Assembly: GCF_037975245.1 (NCBI RefSeq)
Contig: NC_092582.1
Coordinates: forward strand, 10,206,001 to 10,270,000
From: Apostichopus japonicus
Lineage: Eukaryota; Echinodermata; Holothuroidea; Aspidochirotida; Stichopodidae
Reading direction: 5' to 3'
Length of the DNA stretch: 64,000 nt
Shown piece by piece: positions 23,301 through 36,689 of the stretch. The notes under the pieces are model-generated. The model did no database searches, was not told the DNA's origin, and saw only the letters and a program-made list of their open reading frames with translations. The position numbers and the translations under genes were made by a program. Numbering within the stretch: position 1 is the stretch's first letter; each line of letters opens with the position of its first letter.

Positions 23301-26300
23301 CAGTTCGGAACAAAGAGATATAAGATTACAAAACCAGGATCTGAATGAAGTAGAACAAGAACAGACAGAAGGCTTGGCAAGGAAAGAAATGAGACAAGCA
23401 AGTGAAGAAATAGACCTCCTATACAATGAGAAATCCCACCTACATATGAAGCATACCCCTAAACCACCAAGGCCAAGATCTTCCAAACCAAATAGTCGAA
23501 ATCGACAAATTTCCAAAGTTGAGCTGGACTATGGTGAGGAAAGTGTGGCAGCGAGTGAAAAGTCATTAGAGAAGGGATCAAAGTCATCAAACAGCGGAGA
23601 AGTCGAAACGATGATGTCACGAATGATGATAGAAGATGGTCAAGATGGACCACCGGCAGATGATACAACCGTCAGTCCATCCGAGACAAATAACAACATT
23701 TCAGATTACGGCAAGAGAACATTCCAAATGTCCTCTTCATCCTTCAACAGGCATTTCAATGATCTTGGAAAGAGAAATGGTAGTAACTTGGAGACAAAAC
23801 TAACGACAAAGACTGTGGAATTCAGTCCAGATGGCGTCAAAGAAAATGTAACCGTTTCAGTTTTGAAAAACTTCCCCGAACAGAATAAAATGGCTTCCAA
23901 AGGTTTCTCTTCTAACAGAAGCACAAAGCTAGGATTGCAAAAGAACCGCATGAAGGGGGAGAGGTCTGATTCTTCGACTGGTAGTACATCGGTTGCTCTG
24001 GCCCCGAGTGACGAATTAGACTCACAGAGGAAAACTCACAGTGCTATTATTCGTCCCATGATGATAAAATCAATTAAGGTAGGTCGACTCATCTCTGAGA
24101 CAGGAGGATGGTTGCCCTTTTGTTTTTATCTAGTAAGTAGTGTCCAATTCAGGGGACACAATCCATGTGGTGCACAATTTTTTAATTGTTTTTTTCATCA
24201 TTTTCTTTATCCTGCTTTTAATCCCTTTAAATCCTTTATGCAGATTTTTAATTAATTGATAAAAATGGAATCAGAGTTTCCATTTTGTATTACATAAATA
24301 TGGCCATTTTTTCTTTCTTTTTCCTGTTTTCTTTTTTAGCATGGAAATTTCTAATTTCTTTTTTTGTTCCCTTTTTGTGATGAATTCTTTTAATTCTCTC
24401 AGATATCAGAAAGGCCTCTGTCCAGGCCTGGTTCCCGCATGAGTCATCGAGAGAATGAATTTCCCTGTAGTGAAGGAGAAGAAGTAAACCGATCACCTGG
24501 AAGAGGAGAAATGGTGAAGGTATAGTATTACATATTTCATTTATTTGCTCACTTCCACCACAAAGATTTCATACAGAGGTATAGTTGATTTAAATTGTGA
24601 AAAAAGATTACAATATAGTTTTGAAAAGGAAGTGTTCTACGCTGTCTTACGATTTAAACAAAGTAGAAAAAACTCATGCAATGAAAAACAAGGAAAGGAT
24701 ACGATATTAACAAATTTGGAAACAAAGACAAGCGCTTCTTCACTTTAGCTAACCTGTTTGATACATGTATACCGGGGGTAACCAAAATCGGGTGTGAAGC
24801 AGGTGGGTTGAGAAAAATCTTTCTTTGCAACATAGAAAAACCAAAACCTGTTGGTAAAAGTGACTACATAGCTTTTCGCATATTGCTCAGCATTGCTACA
24901 AATTGTCCTCAATGCTTTTTAATGATCACCACTCCCTGTAATAGAGAATTCTTTTCCATCATATTCAAAGCTTGAGCAAACCTTGTGTTCCAAATGTTGT
25001 TCACAGTCACATGCCTGAAGTTAAGTAAGTCAGTCTTTCATTGAATGGCTAATTCATTTAATTATGGTGCCTTTAAAATTCCACCTTAAATTACAGCAAT
25101 ATATTCTACTATATTCAAAACTTATTTTGGCCTATATTTCCCTCTCTTCACCCCCCCCCCCCTCACACACACACACACACACACTTCTGCAACTCCCACC
25201 CTGTCCTACTCCCTACAATTCCATCTGCATGACAGGGTTGTATGTATGTCAATATTTTTAGAAATTAAAGAAACATATTTGTATATTTATTTGTTTCATC
25301 ACAATTTACAGTGTGACGGGAAGTCTCCTATAAAGCCTGTAAGGCTTAACAAAGTAGGAGACTCCCCAAAAAGAAAAAAGAAAGAAAAACTTAAGAATAG
25401 AAAAAGAAAAGTTAATTGTAGCATCTACAATGATGAAATAATCGAATTGACTCTACTTGAAATTAATAATGCTAATAAGCAATCCTAACAATCTTTATAA
25501 TGATCTTAATCGCAAACACACACAAGAATAAATCCATCAATAGTGAGAAATAATTACAGTTTGGAGATTCCCTTTGAATACAGAGTAAGAAGGCTTATTC
25601 TTAACATTATCCTGGAGATTATTCCACGTTTTTATAGCACGAATACGAGGGTTAAAAGAACTTAAAGTACTTCGTTGGGATAAAACATGGGCGTTATTAC
25701 AATGGCGTGTTTGATGGTTGTGGATTAGTCTATTACTATATATAAAATCTTTAAAAGCCTCGGGTAGCAATCCATTCCATGCTTTATATGCAAATGTTGC
25801 AAGCTGGACTCTTATAATATCATTAGTTTTAATAAATTTAATCTTTTGTATAATGGGCTAGTATGATCACGTGGTGCAGCATGTGATATATGGCGGATAG
25901 CTCTCTTCTGGAGGACACATAGGTGATTAAGATTTGTAGAATAGGTTCCTGACCAAATAGTCGTGCAATAAGTTAATTGGGGTAAAATCAGAGTTATATA
26001 GAGTGTTCTGAGTATATTTGGAGGTAAATAATGTTTTAATTTGCATATAATACCAGTATTTCTAGCCACTCTGTTACAGACTGCTGATATGTGATCACGC
26101 CACGAAAGTTTATTGTCTATGTGTACACCCAAGAACTTAGTAGTGTTAACCCGATTAATAATTTTATCATTCATGGTAATATTGTGATCCCATCTGAATG
26201 AGTGACTAGCATTAAACACCATATAATTAGTTTTTTCTATGTTAAGAGATAATTTGTTTGCTGCAAACCAGCTGGAAAATTTAGTTAGTTCAGTAGAAAC

Positions 26301-29300
26301 AGTTTTATGTGATGAGAGTAGATTTTGGGAATCGAAGAAAATATTTGTGTCGTCGGCAAATAATATTGTTTTAGCAATATCGGAGACATTAACGATATCA
26401 TTGACATAAATTATAAATAGTAATGGACCTAGTATAGAACCCTGAGGAACTCCGCAAACGATTTTAGCAAGTTCAGATTTCGAATTTTTATATAAAGTGT
26501 ACTGGTATCTATTTGAAAGATAACTATCTAGCCAATTTAGGGTTGTTCCTCTGATACCATAAAAAAATAATTTACTTAGTAATATTTTGTGATCGATGGT
26601 GTCAAAAGCTTTGGATAGGTCGAGAAATACGCCTACACAGGTATTATTCTTATCAAGACTATTATAAATATTGTTGACTGCATCTGCTAAAGCTAATTCT
26701 GTAGAATGGTCAGGACGAAATCCGTACTGCTCGTTATTAAGAACATTATAGAAAACTGTATATACGATTAAACATTAATCGTTCAATGATTTTTGAAAAC
26801 ACTGACAATAAAGATATAGGGCGGTAATTCTCAAAATGGCTGGGGTCTCCTTTTTTAAAGATTGGTTTTACCTTTGCTATTTTAAGCTTATCCGGAAAAA
26901 TGCCGGTGTTAAAAGAAATATTGCAGAGATGAGTTAAAGGCTTTACAATGTATGGGATAACTTGTTTGATAATACCTGGCTTAAAGTCATCATAGCCTGC
27001 TGCTTTGTTTGGTTTCACATTTGTGTGAGCAACTTTTAAAACTTCTTCTACTGTTACTGGAAATGTAAATATGGAATGGCATACCTTGTCATTATTATGT
27101 AAAAAATGTTCCGCTTTTAGTTTAATATTAATCTTACTAGCGAGGTTATAACCAAGATTTACAAAGTATTTGTTAAAGTACAGCGATGTCATTATCATTG
27201 CTAATTTCGCAATCATCATTTTTAAATGTTGCTGGATATGATGAGTCTTTACCGTTTTTATTGAGAATTTCATTAATTGTACTCCAAGTACTGTTTACGT
27301 TGTTTCTACTCTGCTTGAATTTATCATAAAAGTATAATCGTTTGGAATATCGTATAACATGGTTTAATTTATTACGGTACATTTTGTAAATAGACTTAGT
27401 ATGTTCAGTAGGATTCTTCAAATAACGTCTAAATAATATGTTCTTCCTTTTGATTGATTTTAAAATGCCCTTAGTGATCCAGGGATGTTTTTTAGTACGT
27501 TTCTTTTTTGGATTGAACACTTGAGTAGGAAAGCAATTATTATACGTAGTATTGAAATAATAGTAAAATGTATTATAAGCAGTATTAACATCTTGTTCGT
27601 TTAGGACATTGTCCCACGTAGTTTTCCCAATTTCAGAAGTGAAACTTTTTATATTATTATCACTGTAATTACGTGCATAGATGGGATTATTTTGTCGGCG
27701 ATTAGTCTCGAGGGCATTGACAAACACTGGAAAGTGATCAGTGATATCAGTTACAAAAATACCTGATGAAAGTTTAGAATTACTATTGGTTATATGTATG
27801 TTACATATGGTTTTATGTTTTGGTTACATATGTATTTTCTCAGCTGTGTTGTGAAGACCATTGAATATTTATATTTTGCCCAAATTTGTACATCAAGGAA
27901 ATATAAGTGAGTGCATTATTTTCACTTTTGTTACATTATTATTTACACACAAACGCAGATCAGAAACTTTTAAACTTGTCCGACTTGAGCTGAATTATTT
28001 GAAATGAGACTTGAATTAGCAAAATATATAGTACTGAACAACATAATTGTTATTAAACAAATTGCAATATGTGAAAATCATTAAACTCAATAAAAAGGGT
28101 TTTAGTTTCTCTTTTCTTTTTTGACAGAATATGATTATTATTATTCTCATTAACTCGCTATTTAAGTTCTGTCAGTCAAGAAATTGAATGCCAACTAAGA
28201 AATTAATTTGGTTATGGTTTCAATTCAACTAAAGTTGGAATTAAATTGTCAATTTTTGCTATCATTTGGCAATGGTCCTTTTTTCCTATAGACAGATGAA
28301 GGCAGAAGGAGAAATTCTCCATCTCATAGGAGAGAAAGAAACTTGAGACAGAGGCCTAAATCAGCTGTCACTCTGTCTAAGGTTAGTGAGGAATCCACCA
28401 TTTGATAGCATTGCTGTTAATGACCTTTCACAGGCTTGCTTGAGACCTAGCTACATATTAACATTTTCTGATATTCCTGCAAATGTAACATCCCATATGA
28501 AAATTGTTATAATTTTTGTTTAAAATATCATCAAATATGATTTTAATTCTTTTTTCATTTATTGAATTTAGACCCATAGATAATTCAGTACTACTTAAGA
28601 TTCACAACAAATTAAAATCAATTCATACAGGTACTGTATAAAAATCTTGCCTATAAAACATATCCAACAACTACAGGGTTAATAAACAAATGAAAACAGG
28701 TACTGGTAACGGTGATGAGAGATTTCAAGTTCGTGATGGTATTATTCTCTTCGACAGTATCGCAACCAGAAAGATGAACAGAGAATGTCACCAACTACGA
28801 AACTACATAGCAACAGTACCCGGACTCTTACACCTCAGACGAGAAGGTAAAAATATATCAGAAAATATGTACATGTTTCAACTTTATTTGACAAGCATAT
28901 CCCTTAATTAGTTTTTGTATAAAACTGATATGCGCTTTTGTGATTGTTTCTTTGTTATTATTTATACTTTTCAAGACTGCAACATGGTAGTTTACTAAAT
29001 AGAATATTTATCATGTTAGTTGTTCGAAATGACACAGAAACACTATCAAAATTTCTCTAATATTTTCAGTTTGCTTTTGCCCTCTCTTAATCATGAAATG
29101 GAAAGGTATCTGGGTGACAAGATTGTTTTCATTTGTCAGTTTCAAAGAACATATGGTTTGGAAGAAAAATGTAAGAAAACAAATTGTAGTGACCCATCCT
29201 GCCTTCCATTTTGGACCACCATACCATGGGCCTCCACAATGAAAGAGCAATAAATCAATAAAAAATATTAAGAAGAATTTAACGATTTGCATTAATATGT

Positions 29301-32300
29301 AGCCAATATCTTTGCAGTGTTCTGGCTGCTTTTGTCAGATTTAAACATACCTTACAAATAGGTGCAAGAGAAATTTGAAGTTTTGAATAATTAAAATGAT
29401 ACAGGACTGACTGCAGGCTTCACAAGATATGAAAAGAGTCATAAATTATTATCCAGAGAAATAAGTAGCTTTCTTTAGATATAGTTCTTTGGCTGAATAG
29501 TCAGACATCTCATTCTGGGGGAGAGGTCTAATGTGAAATATCGCCAAATTGCTACGTTGAGGTTTAGTTTTTAGTGTTTGTTGCAACCCAGTTACAACTC
29601 ATTTGTGAATATTTTAAAAATATTGAAATTGTGAAACAAAAGAGTAATTGCTCTGAAGGACAATACTATACAGCAGTGGAACCATAAATGGGATATAATT
29701 AAATTGTATGGTGTCTTCAGCTACTGTACAGTACCTGCCTACTGTCTGCATGTGTGTTTTTATGCCTCCATTGCCAGTACACTAAATTGTGTGACCTTTT
29801 TGTGTATACATGATGTTATGTTTTGTTGTTGTGTTGACTTGATGCTATATAATAATAAAGGAAAGGGAAAATAGTGTTTGTTGCAACTGTGTAGGCGAAG
29901 TTTAATTTTGGAGCTAATATGAATCCATCAATCATGTTTTTTTTGTGTATTGAAAGTGTCTCAATCATGTTAAGTACTGATACTGTCACATATAGTGATG
30001 TGTAGTATATATGTGTATCGTTTAGCTTACGTATTAAAAGAACAGTGATATTTATTCTTTATAAAGACCTTTAGAAAATTGGGACAAGTTAGTTTGCCGG
30101 TTTGTCATTTCATAAAACAGGACAACCCCGATTTATTGGGATATACTGTAACTATATATACCCATCTGAAAATGCGAAAAAGAACACAAATTCAACATCA
30201 TTTTATGTCACTGAAACCTTTATTTACATACACATGCATTTCGCTATTTTTTTTTTCACTCTTTGTAAACTCATTTCGTGTTCAGTGCGGCAGAGGTTAT
30301 GCGTAATCGTGAAGCAGCTAAAGCCCTGAGAGAAGGGACTTTAACAAGTACAAAGAAATATATACAGGAGAGTAAGTTGTTATATTGTTATGTTTTATTA
30401 ACACTTTTAATGAATCATCTTTAAATTTGGCCATATGAACAGTGAGTACTATGCAACTACATGCCATCAGCATTATCCTCCAATATACCAGAAAGAACCC
30501 CAACTTTTTTTTCACAATTATCAAAATTGTTAAGACTGAGATTTTTTGGGGCTCCCTGATACCTTTTGTTTCTCTTATGTAGCCCTCCTCAATATCTGGG
30601 CATAACTTTGAAACAATGCAAAACACGGAAACATGATAGACATGACTTTTACCTGCCAAATTAAGGATTTGCCAAGTGTATGCCTTTGGAAAATTTCTCC
30701 TTACCCAATTGTACACAATTGGAAAATGGCATAGGCCTAATATTGCTATCATGTTGTATGATGTATCACCTTTACCTTCTCTGTTTTCTTATCATCTATC
30801 AGATTACTCTGTAGAGGAGGTCAAACCAGTTTCTCCATCTAGAGTGCAACCTCCAGTTGAAAGTGATCCATCCTCTTCTTCAGATAGTGACTTTGATGTT
30901 AGTTTCATTGTTTTTATTTCGTACTACTTTTCACTCATTTCTACAAAGTATTGGAATTTCTATTACAAAACACATTTCTTTTTTAAATTACAAAGAATTA
31001 AAGTACATTTTATCTCTTACGATATATTGCATTAAACTTTGCTTTCATCATCCTTTCCCTTTAATTTCCCATTTGGAGGTGACAGGGAGGCATACTGTAG
31101 ATTGTTATAATGACAACAACAGCAACTACAAACTTTCGTTTCACATTTTTTTTTTTTTGTCTTCACATCGGTTGATATTAAATATTGCTAACAATATTTC
31201 AAATATCAAAACGTACCTAGTAATTCTTTTGAAAGTTTGGTCTCATTTTGTTACCCTTATAACTGGAGAGTACTGTCATGTTAAACATTTTTCTCAAAGC
31301 CAATAGAGTAGGCCCAACGAAATATGCTTTCATTGAATTTTAGGCTCAACTCCTTGTAAAGATTTTTCTCTTTACTTCACTTGATAGCGATTCGGAAACA
31401 TGGTTTTTGTTTGCTTTGATTTCAGCTTCCCAAAAGTAACCAAGAAGAAACAGTATTTGCAGTGAGACAGAAGCTAAGACAGAATGGTGTGAATGTACCC
31501 TTCAAGAACTTGAAAAGGTAAGTCATTGTGATAAACGACATTTATTTATATTGTATCTGCTCTATACTCGAATGGAATCTGGCCAAAGCGGTGGAGAGCT
31601 ATGATGACGGAGGCAAATTGAGATGGAGAAAGAAGATGGAACCTTTTGTGTACAAATCTGTTTTTCGTTTTATGCATGTTTTTGCCTACAGCTAGGACAT
31701 GAATTTATGTACCAATTGTAAATTTACCTTGTTAATGGGTTGCCAAGAAGCTCCCATATCCTTCCTACCTCCGATCACTCTGTGAAGATGCCTTCTGCTT
31801 TTTTATCAGTTACAATTTTAGAAGCCTCTTTCAGCCCACAAGTACTCCATGCATGATCATGTATAAGTCTGCCATGACTTGTGTGTCGTTGTTGACATTA
31901 CAAATCTCCCATTTGTCACAGATTTTCACTAACAGTACTTCTTTAAACTGGGCAAGTTCATGTTAACAAATTATTTAATTAGCATTGAGGTCTGACTGAA
32001 TGAAAAGTTGTAATGTTGCAACAAGCAAGGGTAATTCTCAAGACTCATGTTGATACTTAGTACATTGATACATGTGCCCCTTCCCCTTCTCCTCCCTGAA
32101 AAGCAAAGTTGTGAGAAAAAAAATAAAGAATCAACATTTGTTCCCCCTGGTAAAAAAAATCAGGGAAATTGGTTCAATTTTGATTGTTTGACTGGAAAAA
32201 GTGTTTGATTTTGTTTGAATTATTATAAACAAGTGAATTCCATGAAACGTCTGTACACTGGTCAGAGACCCGAAGTTTGCTTGCTCCCTGTGCATTGTTT

Positions 32301-34124
32301 GCTGCAGATATCCGTACTGTGATAGGAAGTTGAGACGTCACAATGTACTCCAACCAATTTTATTGTTCAGACATATAATATTTATGGACAAATATGTTTA
32401 TATTGATATGGTATCATCTGAATCTCATCTTATTGTCCTTTTTTTTCTAGAGGTCTGATGAGCCCGTCAGAGAGAGGTTTTGATGAATGCATGTCACAGC
32501 TCCCTCAGACTTCCTCTGCCAGGTATCTTACTCACACATCACTTAAGTATCCATTATTTGTTCTTTATAAAACAAAATTCTTGATTGAAAAGACAAACAG
32601 GACATTTCATATTTGAAGTGTTTTAAATTTCTTCTACTATAATATTACATCTGTTATTGCCTATAAACCACGTTCCCTGGCTATGAAAATTTTCAAGTAT
32701 CATTTTAACTTTCTTCTAGATGTTCAGAGGTAATATCTGATAATAATGAAAGTTTTATGAGTTGCAAAATATATGTTGGTACTAATATAATTACCTTCAA
32801 TGTGTGTAGCACTAACGTGACTGCACAAACTGCTTGCAAAGTGTCACCAAGATGCGTTACTTTCTTAGTATACATTCTTCTTTCATTCGTCAGAAATAAA
32901 TTTCGTTTTGTTCTTTTCTTATGATTTGTTTTTGGACAACATTAAATAGCAAAACTTGCAGAAAATAAGAAAAATAATATGAACAGCGATGAAGTAGAGG
33001 GAATGAAAACTAAGAAACCTTGAGAAGCTTATCGAAGCGTTTCACTCCCGAAAAACTTTTAAAAAGGTCAAATAAGAAATGCATAGTATAAAACAGTGAA
33101 CAGAGGAATTGAAGAGAAAGTAAACAAAGCAAAGAAAACTTCCCTTGGTACAATCAATTTAAAACAGGGATTGGAGGTCAAATTTACAAACTTTGTCATT
33201 TTTTTTTTCCACAATGATGGGACAAAATGCAAAATTTGGGTTTTTTGTTGTTGTTACTTTTGATACAATTGCTGATGTATTGGTATATTTTTTTTTCTCT
33301 GACTGGGACAGCTTATTGAACCAACCAGAAGTTTGGCTTGGAAATGTTTTCAGAAAATACAAACTTGCAGAGAAGGCATTGCGTAAGTTAAGATTTGTTT
33401 GAATACATTTGCTATTAAAATTAATATATGTATATATGCGTGAAGGGAAGTATGCATGACGGGAAGTATGAAACACTACACTGCAAATGAGGTTTTGTGT
33501 GTTTGATGAACAAAATTAGATTTTATTCAGAAAGATTCAGAGTTTATTCAAACTTGAATTGTACATTTAGGACATTTATTGGTGGGCAATAAATGTAACC
33601 TTTGAAATATCTACAGACTGTGGTTATGAGTACAATGAGTAGCAATCCATTGTATGACGAAAGAACCTTCAATTCCAATAATGGCTTATCAAATGGTCAA
33701 CCTCTTAAATATGTAGATTTGTTAAACTTTAGTAACTATGTTTGATATTAAAGTTGTGAACATTTTTGTACAATTTCTTAAGAGTGAGTTTCATGATATT
33801 AGGTAAACTCTTTCAAGTGGTTCAGTTAGTGAATGATTCTCTACTAAAATCTTCTTTTTTTATCTTTTGGGGGGAAGCATCTGTAGTTCAAATAGACGAA
33901 ACAATTTATGTGATAATAAATAATTTAGCATTTGAACTGTATCACTCTATCAAACAGAGCAGGCAAATGAGCGAATGGCTATACAGGAAGAAATGGAAGC
34001 CAAAGCTGCAGCTAGAGCAAGGGAGACGGTTGCTTCCGGGAAGACGAAGAAGAAGATGAAGAAGTGCAAACAAGGTGTAAAGAGAAAAGTAAGACCCAGG
34101 GTCAAGAACACAGCTGTGACATGA
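17392..34124 (+). CDS. Gene 1: uncharacterised serine-rich, basic, multi-exon protein (5' end uncertain)
   Basis: I do not recognise this protein. Fifteen exons splice with all phases agreeing: 17392-17582, 19398-19561, 20377-20544, 21187-21341, 22035-22147, 23094-24078, 24403-24519, 28292-28381, 28758-28846, 30286-30371, 30803-30897, 31426-31517, 32451-32522, 33312-33382 and 33958-34124 (stop TGA). That is 2655 bases, or 884 codons plus stop. All introns are GT..AG. The product is hydrophilic, with no membrane segment. It has Arg/Pro/Ser-rich motifs (RRPWSGKK, RPPSGRPRSGKS, SRPGSRMSHRE, RQRPKSAVTLSK), an acidic SSSSDSDFD, a short helical block ITELIQRQEERQKQLEKK, and a better-ordered C-terminal part (VRQKLRQNGVNVPFKNL, GLMSPSERGFDECMSQL, EVWLGNVFRKYKLAEKAL, a charged EEMEAKAAARARE helix, then a KTKKKMKKCK basic tail). 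The exon structure and clean frames argue for a live gene. A cytoskeletal, ciliary or nuclear role would be a guess. The start lies at or before 17392. Confidence 0.85.
18231..18627 (+). mobile_element. 397-bp hAT MITE with hairpin core, inserted in the 84-bp array
   Basis: It begins CAGAGACGGAGCTAGGGG and ends GGACACTCCGCCACTG. The flanks gtaggtgc (18223-18230) and gtaggtgg (18628-18635) match at 7 of 8 bases and are themselves part of the array unit. It contains a (G)n tract and the core agcgccaccactggttggcg at about 18315. The inverted ends are weak, so the boundaries rest on the duplication and on the interruption of the array. Confidence 0.75.
18640..18920 (+). repeat. 84-bp tandem repeat inside the hAT-like element
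   Basis: agtaggtgcc or agtagatgcc recurs at 18712, 18795 and 18880, giving three and a half units. One more unit was displaced to 18190-18230 by the nested insertion. Single related units on the other strand appear at about 6940-7000, 36460-36530 and 40085-40170. Confidence 0.85.
22440..22940 (+). repeat. 175-bp tandem repeat, 2.8 copies, in a gene 1 intron
   Basis: taatggtttgtttat starts units at 22451, 22627 and 22801. Each unit has acactctgg, then ccatacactcagagttcaga, then acactctgaggtatttcta, then caatgtcaatgggaaagg. Copies 2 and 3 are nearly identical and copy 1 is more diverged, consistent with a recent duplication of the right part. It lies between the exons ending 22147 and starting 23094. 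Confidence 0.9.
25270..27800 (-). mobile_element. CR1/Jockey-like LINE (copy 2) in a gene 1 intron, antisense
   Basis: Read on the minus strand: linker region (27173-27727, HPWITKGILKSIKRK), reverse transcriptase N-part (26746-27273; NKAAGYDDFKPGII, FKKGDPSHFENYRPISLL), one frameshift near 26750, then the palm (EQYGFRP, FLDLSKAFDTIDHKI near 26600, FADDTN near 26345-26360), KLSLNIEKTNYMVF, KFLGVHIDNKLSWRDHI (25812-26222) and the C-terminal region IKTWNNL (25537-25770). The 3' UTR hairpin is at 25318-25370. The endonuclease is absent (5' truncation near 27800). It is less decayed than copy 1 and lies opposite to the host gene between exons 24403-24519 and 28292-28381. Confidence 0.9.
25318..25372 (-). 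other. LINE 3' UTR hairpin
   Basis: GGGAAGTCTCC pairs with GGAGACTCCC (one bulged base). Inside it AAGCCT-gt-AAGGCTT forms a second hairpin. The same two-storey structure with different bases is seen at 3228-3282 and 16131-16175. Confidence 0.8.
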
Positions 34125-35750
34125 GTTCCAATAGTCATGTCTCTCTCTCTCCGAAATGAAGTCAGATGAACCAATGGTAAATGGAAGCTACAACTATTTT
34201 TTTGGCCAGCCTATCCTTAAAACCGTTGAGAGACAAAGTCCTTTAAGGAATTGGGAGTTTTATCCTGTCTGCAAACTGTGATCTATAACTTTATATTGAA
34301 ATGGGTTATCCCTACATATCGTCGACAGTTATCATTAAGCCTTGTTTGCCTTTGCGGACACAAAAGGGATCTGACATCACAAGGACAGTCAACATTTTTT
34401 TTGGTGCTCTCATACTCAAGATCAGACCGTGAACTCATAGAAACCTTCTTACAGCGATGTAGATTGCAGTGTGAACGCTCAGGGCATCATGCAACCGGAG
34501 ATCTCTGGTTATTTGCCCTCATTCCTTCCAGCATAAAGACAGACCTAAAGCAGGTGAACTATAGCACTACATGTAGTTTGTTGATTTGGAAGAAGAATCT
34601 TCCTGTCCTTTTGGCACTAGCAAAATGTTCTTTCATTTGACTCTGATCCACCACCTATTCTCAAATGTGAAATGGCACATCCAGGGTCAACCTTATTTAA
34701 CCTCTCTGAGGGGCATCAAGATCCTGATACCCCTTTCTTTCTCAAATGTGAACAAGGCCTTTAGTTTGCTTGCAAACCCTCCCATTTGGACATGTGAATG
34801 TTCTATTGTTTGAATTTGATTCCTTTAAACTTTAAAAGCAATGTTAATATATTTTTGGTTTTTGAAGGATATTTGATAACAGTAGTCATAAGATGATGAT
34901 TATGTCATTATTTCATGAATTTTAGGGTTATTAATGGTAATATTGTAAACCCATTCATACTGATTATAAAGGTGTTGTGCAATGCCCATTTTACTGTACA
35001 GATGACATCACAGAAAGCCCATAGTAGAAAGGATATTAAAGGAGTGTTGAATGTTGAATACTGAAAGAGAAAAATAATTTGTTTTCCTTCATTTTGCTCT
35101 GTATTGGATTGGACAGGGTTCCAACTGCACATAAGGGTATTTGAAGTTAGCAATACACCAATGACTGACGTGTGTTCGTTTTGAGATACATTCCAGCTTT
35201 GAAGTGGGAAATTAGATGCAAATTTCAAAGAAAAATATCAAGCAAATCCGTCAATGTGCTTTCCTGACATCACAACTGTCTACTACAAGTTCACGTTGGG
35301 TGCAAAAATATGTCAAATTAACGTTACCTCTGAATACGAATCTCACCAGGACGCTTAGAATATGGTTCTTTCATCAGTTGAAAATAAATTTTCACCTGGA
35401 CTATCCCTTTAAAGGGTTGAAGGAGGCATTAAAGAAGCACAAACACCTTGAGATGTTGTATCCATTTGAAAAGCAAAGTGTCTCCGTCCAGATCATAGAT
35501 AAAGACAATGTTTGGGAGCTATGTTAATTTTATTGTTTTATGCAGTCTTCCATCTCCAGTCTGTTTCTGTAAATACAAATTGATCAACTGCCTTCCAAAA
35601 GTATTTCAATGCTCAAGAGACATTTTTTGAAGAGATTTTGAATCCAGCCATTTTTTATCTGTGTAATTTTTATATCACAGATTTGACACTTTTGTATAGA
35701 ATTATTATCATGCCTAGTCGAGATATGAGTAGTAGAGTGGTGCCGGTATC
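34125..35750. other. Gene 1 3' UTR and intergenic sequence
   Basis: The open frames here (34251-34640 and 35216-35527, for example) show no domain and no plausible partner exons. This is probably the 3' UTR grading into intergenic DNA. I could not place the polyadenylation site. Confidence 0.5.
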
Positions 35751-35754
35751 AGGT

Positions 35755-36530
35755 GTGTGTCCAGGATTTTTCAACCCGGGGGGCGCCAATTACTATCTAA
35801 GCGGAGCGCCACCATCGGTTGGCGAGCAGCATACAAGAAAATTTCTGGTTGTTATACCCCCCAGATCACCGGAAATGGCACTTCTCGGGCTTGAAAATGG
35901 CCAAACAGATGAACACTTTTGCCTGAGAACCAAGTATTTCCCAATAGTTTTTTCTCCCATCCATAATCTTTTTGAAGATTGTCACCAGTCACACATCATG
36001 TTCGACCCCGTCGCATCTCCTGTGGATCATTGCTTTTTGTAGGTGATTCTACGTCGCGGCCCACAATAACCGACAGCCCCACTTTTGAAGGTTTTATGCC
36101 CATTTTTTGTTCAGAATTTCAAAATTCACATTTCTCGTGATTAAACTCACTTCAAAACATACCCATAATGTTGCCAAAATTTTCATCTATGGACAACCAA
36201 TATAGAAAAACCTCCTTGAACCCCTTACAGACTGGTCAAAATTGCACGAGTAGAGGGAAGTATGAAGAATGTTGGTCAGGAAATTTTCGAAAATTCAGAC
36301 ACAGTTAATTTATTGGTGAACAAATATTGAAACCTCTTATAACGGCTACTATAAACTTCGTTGAAGGAAATGAAAAAAATACCAGATATTGCCGAAACCG
36401 AACACTACACACATAGGTCAAGGAGGCGGGGGGGGGGGGGCTAACGAAATATTTCTTTCTGAAAATTCGGGCAATATGGTGAGAATTTTTCGGGCACCTG
36501 TACTGAAAGAAAAATACATTGCAATGATGT
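35755..36530 (+). mobile_element. Degraded non-autonomous DNA elements with hairpin core
   Basis: ccaggatttttcaacccgg is followed by actatctaagcggagcgcca and ggttggcgagcagc, then the conserved cagatcaccggaaatggcac. This is the same core seen in at least seven other places here. At about 36460-36530 one unit of the 84-bp repeat (aaaattcgggcaatatggtg) follows a (G)n run. I could not define termini. Confidence 0.65.
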
Positions 36531-36689
36531 AGCTAAAGAAAATGAATAGTTAAAAATTATCTCCTTGGTAATTAAAATATAGTTCTACGCTTGGCCGACT
36601 AATTCGCCAATACTAATGTAAAAGAGAGTTTTGACATAATTGGACCTCCATGCTTTCTCTCCATCTACATAGGAAAATTCGTTGTTTAT

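Noticed and set aside
23217-23951. Minus-strand open frames opposite the largest gene 1 exon
   Set aside because: They are shadows of the plus-strand exon 23094-24078, which joins its neighbours in phase.
34251-34640. A 129-aa open frame downstream of gene 1
   Set aside because: It has no recognisable domain, no splice partners, and a position in the expected 3' UTR.
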